Positions 4,934 to 8,028 of a DNA stretch of 8,028 nucleotides are shown here, piece after piece (positions within the stretch are counted from its first letter, which is position 1; every line of letters starts with the position of its first letter). The notes under the pieces were generated by a model. It was not told the origin of the DNA, did not search any database, and was given only the letters and a program-made list of their open reading frames with translations. The position numbers and the translations under genes were made by a program. The DNA lies in contig JAFSFN010000150.1 in assembly GCA_017435185.1 (NCBI GenBank), forward strand, positions 1 through 8,028, in the 5' to 3' direction. The stretch comes from Clostridia bacterium (GTDB taxonomy: Bacteria; Bacillota; Clostridia; Christensenellales; CAG-138).

Positions 4934-6720
4934 TTGATGAGTACCGCCTTAATGCGTCTTACGCCTGCGCTGGACGCTTCTTCTTTTTTGATCTTGAATG
5001 TGCCGAGCTCGCCTGTGCGTGATGCGTGCGGACCACCGCAAATTTCTTTGCTGTATTCACCCATTGTGTAGACTTTAACACGCTCGCCGTACTTGTCGCC
5101 GAAAAGGCCTATGGCGCCGCTTGCACGAGCTTCGTCAATGGGAAGTTCTTCGCAGATGATGGGTACATCGGCCTGTATTGCTTCGTTAACGAGCTTTTCG
5201 GTTTCTTCAATCTCTTCTTTGGTCATCTTTCTTTCAAAGCTGAAGTCGAATCTCAAACGCTCTTCGGTGATGTTTGAACCACGCTGTGCAACACCGTTGC
5301 CGAGAACCTTTCTCAATGCTGCCTGCATGAGATGAGTTGCAGTATGTAAGCGTGCAGTTGCCTCGCCCGTATCGGCAAGACCGCCCTTGAAACGTTGTGA
5401 TGCGCCTGCCTGGGACTTTTTCTGATGTTCTTCAAATGCTGCATGGAAGCCTTCAACATCGACAGTGAGGCCATTCTCGGTTGCCATTTCGAGAGTGAAC
5501 TCGATGGGGAAGCCGAATGTATCATAGAGTCTGAATGCGCTGGCACCATCAATTTTGTTGTCAGCAAATGTTGTTTTTATACGCTCAAATTCACGGATGC
5601 CGTTCTTGAGTGTCTTCTGGAAGCGAAGCTCTTCGCGTGAAAGTTCAGCAGTGATCTTTTCGCTGTTTTCAACAAGCTCGGTATAGAACTTGCCATACTT
5701 TTCGATAACTGCGTTTGCAACTTCTTTGAGTGAATCCTGGGGCATTTCAAGCTGCATTGCGTATCTTATTGCGCGTCTGATAAGACGGCGGAGTATATAG
5801 CCCTGATCAACATTGCTCGGAGTGACACCTCTGTGGTCGCCGAGGATGAATGTTGCACAGCGGATATGGTCTGCGATTATGCGGAAAGCTTTAACTGTTT
5901 CGGCACTGTCCTTATAGTTTTTGCCTGAAAGGCGGCTTATTGCAGCAAGTATTTCAGTGAAAGCATCGGTGTCGTAAACACTCTCAACGCCTTGCAATGT
6001 TGCAACGGTACGGTCAAGACCCATACCTGTGTCAACATTCTTCTGAGAAAGGGGTTCAAACTTGCCTTCGCCAAGTTTGTTGTATTCCATGAAAACATTG
6101 TTCCATATCTCAAGATACTTGCCGCAGGAACATGCAGGATTGCAGTAGGGTGAGCATTTTTCCTTGCCTGTATCGTAGAAAATTTCGGTATCGGGACCGC
6201 AGGGACCTGTCATGCCGGCAGGGCCCCACCAGTTATGCTTCTTTTTAAGGTAGAATATATGCGAAGGGTCAACACCCATCTCGACCCAGCGGTCGTGAGC
6301 TACGGTGTCACGAGGTGCGTCTTTGTCACCTTCAAAGCAGGTAAAGTACAGCCTGTCTTTGTCGATGCCGAGCCATTCTTCGCTTGTGAGGAATTCCCAT
6401 GACCATGCAATGGATTCCTGCTTGAAATAGTCGCCGAGCGACCAGTTTCCGAGCATCTCAAAGAATGTGCAGTGCGAACTGTCGCCTACCTCGTCGATAT
6501 CACCCGTACGGACGCATTTCTGAACATCGGTGAGTCGTGTGCCGGAGGGATGTTTTTCGCCCATCAGGTAGGGTACGAGGGGGTGCATACCCGCAGTTGT
6601 AAACAATACTGTGGGATCGTTTTCGGGAATAAGTGAAGCAGAAGGGATAACCGTGTGACCCTTGCTTTTGAAAAAGTCCAGATATAACTGTCTTAATTCG
6701 TCTGTTCTTAAAGACCTCAT
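4930..6720 (-). CDS. alaS: Alanyl-tRNA synthetase, compact form without C-Ala domain
   Basis: This class II synthetase charges tRNA-Ala with alanine. At 596 residues it is much shorter than the usual 870-880. Class II motif 1 is near 37-70 (TVLFTTAGMHPLVPYL), motif 2 at 83-100 (HCTFFEMLGNWSLGDYFK) and motif 3 at 230-238 (DTGMGLDRT). Asn303 (PSNVDQGY) and Asp400 (RLYDTFGFP) correspond to E. coli Asn303 and Asp400, which read the G3:U70 pair. The editing domain is intact: zinc ligands His459 and His463 (HTATH), Cys561 and His565 (CGGPH). The beta-barrel region normally between the two parts is absent (junction about 440-455), and the protein ends at AGVRRIKAVLIK, just after editing, so the coiled coil and DHHA1/C-Ala are missing. 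Four Cys (189, 193, 197, 199) form a small insertion before YLEIWN. This matches a known natural short type, not a frameshift. The start is supported by AGAGG at 6733-6729. It is the first gene of an operon with the RraB-like gene. Confidence 0.93.
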   Translation of the reverse strand: MRSLRTDELRQLYLDFFKSKGHTVIPSASLIPENDPTVLFTTAGMHPLVPYLMGEKHPSGTRLTDVQKCVRTGDIDEVGDSSHCTFFEMLGNWSLGDYFKQESIAWSWEFLTSEEWLGIDKDRLYFTCFEGDKDAPRDTVAHDRWVEMGVDPSHIFYLKKKHNWWGPAGMTGPCGPDTEIFYDTGKEKCSPYCNPACSCGKYLEIWNNVFMEYNKLGEGKFEPLSQKNVDTGMGLDRTVATLQGVESVYDTDAFTEILAAISRLSGKNYKDSAETVKAFRIIADHIRCATFILGDHRGVTPSNVDQGYILRRLIRRAIRYAMQLEMPQDSLKEVANAVIEKYGKFYTELVENSEKITAELSREELRFQKTLKNGIREFERIKTTFADNKIDGASAFRLYDTFGFPIEFTLEMATENGLTVDVEGFHAAFEEHQKKSQAGASQRFKGGLADTGEATARLHTATHLMQAALRKVLGNGVAQRGSNITEERLRFDFSFERKMTKEEIEETEKLVNEAIQADVPIICEELPIDEARASGAIGLFGDKYGERVKVYTMGEYSKEICGGPHASRTGELGTFKIKKEEASSAGVRRIKAVLIK

Positions 6721-6755
6721 AATAATTACCTCTATGTTAGATTATAATCAAAATA

Positions 6756-6784
6756 AGTATATCCAAGCCATCGGTGCTTGTCAA
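6756..6784 (-). promoter_or_regulatory. Promoter of the alaS operon
   Basis: On the minus strand there is TTGACA (6784-6779), a 17-bp spacer and TATACT (6761-6756). Transcription should start near 6749, giving a short leader of about 28 nt with AGAGG 8 nt before the alaS ATG. The leader is too short for a T-box or other riboswitch. The -35 bases are shared with the divergent plus-strand promoter. Confidence 0.75.
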
Positions 6785-6807
6785 TCGGCATAAAGTGAGG
6801 GTATAAT
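6778..6807 (+). promoter_or_regulatory. Promoter of the solute-binding-like gene, apparently giving a leaderless mRNA
   Basis: TTGTCA (6778-6783), an 18-bp spacer and a perfect TATAAT (6802-6807). The ATG at 6815 follows the -10 by 7 nt, the position expected for the transcription start, and no ribosome binding site can fit between. This repeats the geometry seen at 3333-3346. Confidence 0.7.
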
Positions 6808-6814
6808 ACGAAAC

Positions 6815-7657
6815 ATGAGAAGCAGCCACAAAAAACAGCATACCAAGAGCTTTATGCAGCGCAAGGGCAGAAAGCATCGCCTCGAGGCGTTTTTGCGTGA
6901 CACTGACCCGAAGCATTTACGATGCGGCATACTTATTGCGGTATGTGCTGTTTTTGTGATTGTTTTTATGCTCACTATGAACAGTGAGCCCCAGCTTTTG
7001 AGTTCTGAGGAAATCGTGGCTGTTAAGGAAAGGGGCGTGCTCACGGTAGGCGTGCTCGATGACGGTGACTCAATGGAACATCAGCTTGGAATATTGCTTG
7101 CCGATAAAATACTTCCCGAACTGAGCAATGGCTCAGGTGCCGGATTTTTTACGGTTACATCCACAAGCGTTTCTGCGCATATAAGTGATGACTCCATAGA
7201 TGTTGCGATTGCACTCATGCGAAAAGGGGAGGATCCGACGCTGGCATATTCCGAACCTTATTACACAGACACAATAAATCTTGCTGTCAGAAATGGCGAT
7301 AAAAACAAAAGTCTTGCAGGCAAAACCATAGGCTATGTATTTGAAGGCAAGAAGATGAATGTGCCGGAAGAATTTGAACAGTATGCAAAGAAAAACAATG
7401 CACAGCTCAAGGCATATGCTGGGTATCCGGATATGCTCGGCGCACTTTTGTCTGCGAAGATAGACGCTGCGGTGATGTACGGCGTATATGCGGAAAAATA
7501 TGCCTCGAAATATGCGTTTGAGCTTTCACCAACAATATTGGGTTATGCTGAATATGCTATTGCGGCGGCGGCAGATAAGCCTGCGTTTGTGGAGATTGCC
7601 AATATTATGTTAAAAGAATTGAAAGAAAACGGTGAACTGTACTCTATGTTGCCTTGA
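6815..7657 (+). CDS. Membrane-anchored, shortened family 3 solute-binding-like protein
   Basis: This 280-residue protein has a strongly basic cytoplasmic N-terminus of about 37 residues, one membrane segment at about 38-55 (GILIAVCAVFVIVFMLTM) and an outer domain from about 63. No lipobox is present. The outer domain resembles bacterial solute-binding protein family 3 (amino-acid ABC transporter type): IVAVKERGVLTVGV at 67-80, IDVAIALM at 128-135, YSEPYYTDTINLAVRNGD at 145-162, SLAGKTIGYVFEGKK at 166-180 and a C-terminal LKELKENGELYSML. The segment between LTVGV and IDVAI is short and lacks the usual PPF and GFDVDLA motifs. The Arg that normally precedes FS.PYY and holds the ligand carboxylate is replaced (KGEDPTLAYSEPYY). 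It may therefore sense or bind a different ligand. No permease or ATPase gene is next to it. The frame is closed by TAA at 6791-6793, so 6815 is the first start, and it has no Shine-Dalgarno. Confidence 0.8.
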   Translation: MRSSHKKQHTKSFMQRKGRKHRLEAFLRDTDPKHLRCGILIAVCAVFVIVFMLTMNSEPQLLSSEEIVAVKERGVLTVGVLDDGDSMEHQLGILLADKILPELSNGSGAGFFTVTSTSVSAHISDDSIDVAIALMRKGEDPTLAYSEPYYTDTINLAVRNGDKNKSLAGKTIGYVFEGKKMNVPEEFEQYAKKNNAQLKAYAGYPDMLGALLSAKIDAAVMYGVYAEKYASKYAFELSPTILGYAEYAIAAAADKPAFVEIANIMLKELKENGELYSMLP

Positions 7658-7682
7658 CATAGCGAATAAGTAAGTGTAAAAT
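7654..7682 (+). promoter_or_regulatory. Promoter of the small membrane protein gene
   Basis: TTGACA (7654-7659), a 17-bp spacer and TAAAAT (7677-7682). The -35 overlaps the TGA stop (7655-7657) of the preceding gene. Transcription should start near 7690, giving a leader of about 40 nt with a strong ribosome binding site, so this gene need not depend on upstream read-through. Confidence 0.72.
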
Positions 7683-7717
7683 AAGCGATATACAATAATG
7701 TTTTCATGCATCGAATT

Positions 7718-7723
7718 AGGAGG
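7718..7723 (+). promoter_or_regulatory. Strong Shine-Dalgarno of the small membrane protein gene
   Basis: AGGAGG lies 6 nt before the ATG at 7730. It fixes the start and shows that canonical Shine-Dalgarno initiation is used in this genome, in contrast to the two plus-strand genes at 3346 and 6815. Confidence 0.85.
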
Positions 7724-7729
7724 AAGAAA

Positions 7730-8028
7730 ATGGCATTCGGCGAAATCACGCAACTTATACAGGGAACGCTTTTGCCCGACCTCAACACAATGTTGTCGGC
7801 AAAGCTTGCAACTTTCGGTTCAATTATGGATCGTATTGGATTCCCCATCTTGATGCTCCTCATTGCAGTTTACTTTGTTTTCAAAAACAGAAAGAATGCT
7901 GTTGAGCGTGGCTACAAGGCAAAGAACTATATTATTATAGGTCTTGTTCTTACAGCTATATGCGCAGCTTTTGGTTGGGTATTTACAACGCCTCTCGTAG
8001 CAGCAGCTCTTACTTTCTATGGCGGAAC
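7730..8028 (+). CDS. Membrane protein of unknown function, 3' end outside window
   Basis: This reading frame is open to the window edge (99 codons seen, no stop), starting MAFGEITQLIQGTLLPDL. An amphipathic N-terminal part of about 35 residues is followed by a hydrophobic segment at about 37-51 (PILMLLIAVYFVF), a basic cytoplasm-like loop (KNRKNAVERGYKAKN, 52-66) and a second hydrophobic segment at about 67-85 (YIIIGLVLTAICAAFGWVF), then another apolar stretch. I do not recognise the family. By the positive-inside rule the loop is probably cytoplasmic and the N-terminus outside. It has its own promoter and a very strong ribosome binding site, suggesting good expression. It lies downstream of the solute-binding-like gene on the same strand, but a functional link is only a guess. 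Confidence 0.75.
   Translation, partial: MAFGEITQLIQGTLLPDLNTMLSAKLATFGSIMDRIGFPILMLLIAVYFVFKNRKNAVERGYKAKNYIIIGLVLTAICAAFGWVFTTPLVAAALTFYGG

Noticed and set aside
4930..6720. AlaRS shortened by a frameshift or an internal stop.
   Set aside because: The reading frame after the alaS stop continues directly as a different, coupled gene with no trace of C-Ala sequence. The missing beta-barrel region leaves a clean, natural-looking junction, so this is a genuine short form.
6721..6755. A tRNA-sensing leader upstream of alaS, as many Firmicute synthetase genes have T-boxes.
   Set aside because: The inferred leader is only about 28 nt and holds no T-box sequence or terminator.

Overview
The window looks like chromosomal DNA of a low-to-moderate GC Firmicute, most likely of the class Clostridia. 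The evidence is a complete T-box leader with an intrinsic terminator, strong purine-rich ribosome binding sites, sigma-A type promoters of TTGACA/TATAAT form, and standard TAA and TGA stops. No mobile element, CRISPR array, rRNA or tRNA gene is visible.

Positions 1-3318 hold a branched-chain amino acid operon on the minus strand, read from right to left. It has a consensus promoter, a T-box leader of about 290 nt whose specifier best reads GUC (Val), ilvB (acetolactate synthase, large subunit), ilvN (its ACT-domain regulatory subunit, coupled to ilvB) and ilvC (ketol-acid reductoisomerase, cut by the window edge after 251 codons). Together they carry out the first two common steps of valine, isoleucine and leucine synthesis. 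Control is expected at two levels: uncharged tRNA at the T-box, and valine feedback on IlvN. The large subunit has Leu at the position of the Trp that governs 2-ketobutyrate preference and herbicide binding.

Positions 3312-4239 carry a membrane-anchored metallophosphoesterase on the plus strand. Its promoter is back-to-back with the ilvB promoter and shares the same -35 bases. Its 3' end overlaps the next gene tail-to-tail by 26 bp.

Positions 4214-6784 hold a two-gene minus-strand operon. The first gene is a compact alanyl-tRNA synthetase of 596 residues that keeps the aminoacylation and editing modules but lacks the beta-barrel linker and the C-terminal C-Ala region. It overlaps by ATGA a gene for a DUF695-like plus RraB-like protein.

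Positions 6778-8028 read on the plus strand. They hold a membrane-anchored, shortened family 3 solute-binding-like protein, then a separately promoted small membrane protein of unknown function that runs off the window.

The most unusual pattern is that the two plus-strand genes at 3346 and 6815 both lie exactly 7 nt after a perfect TATAAT, have no Shine-Dalgarno sequence, and both share a TTGTCAA -35 region with a divergent operon. Both look like leaderless transcripts in an organism whose other genes have clear ribosome binding sites.
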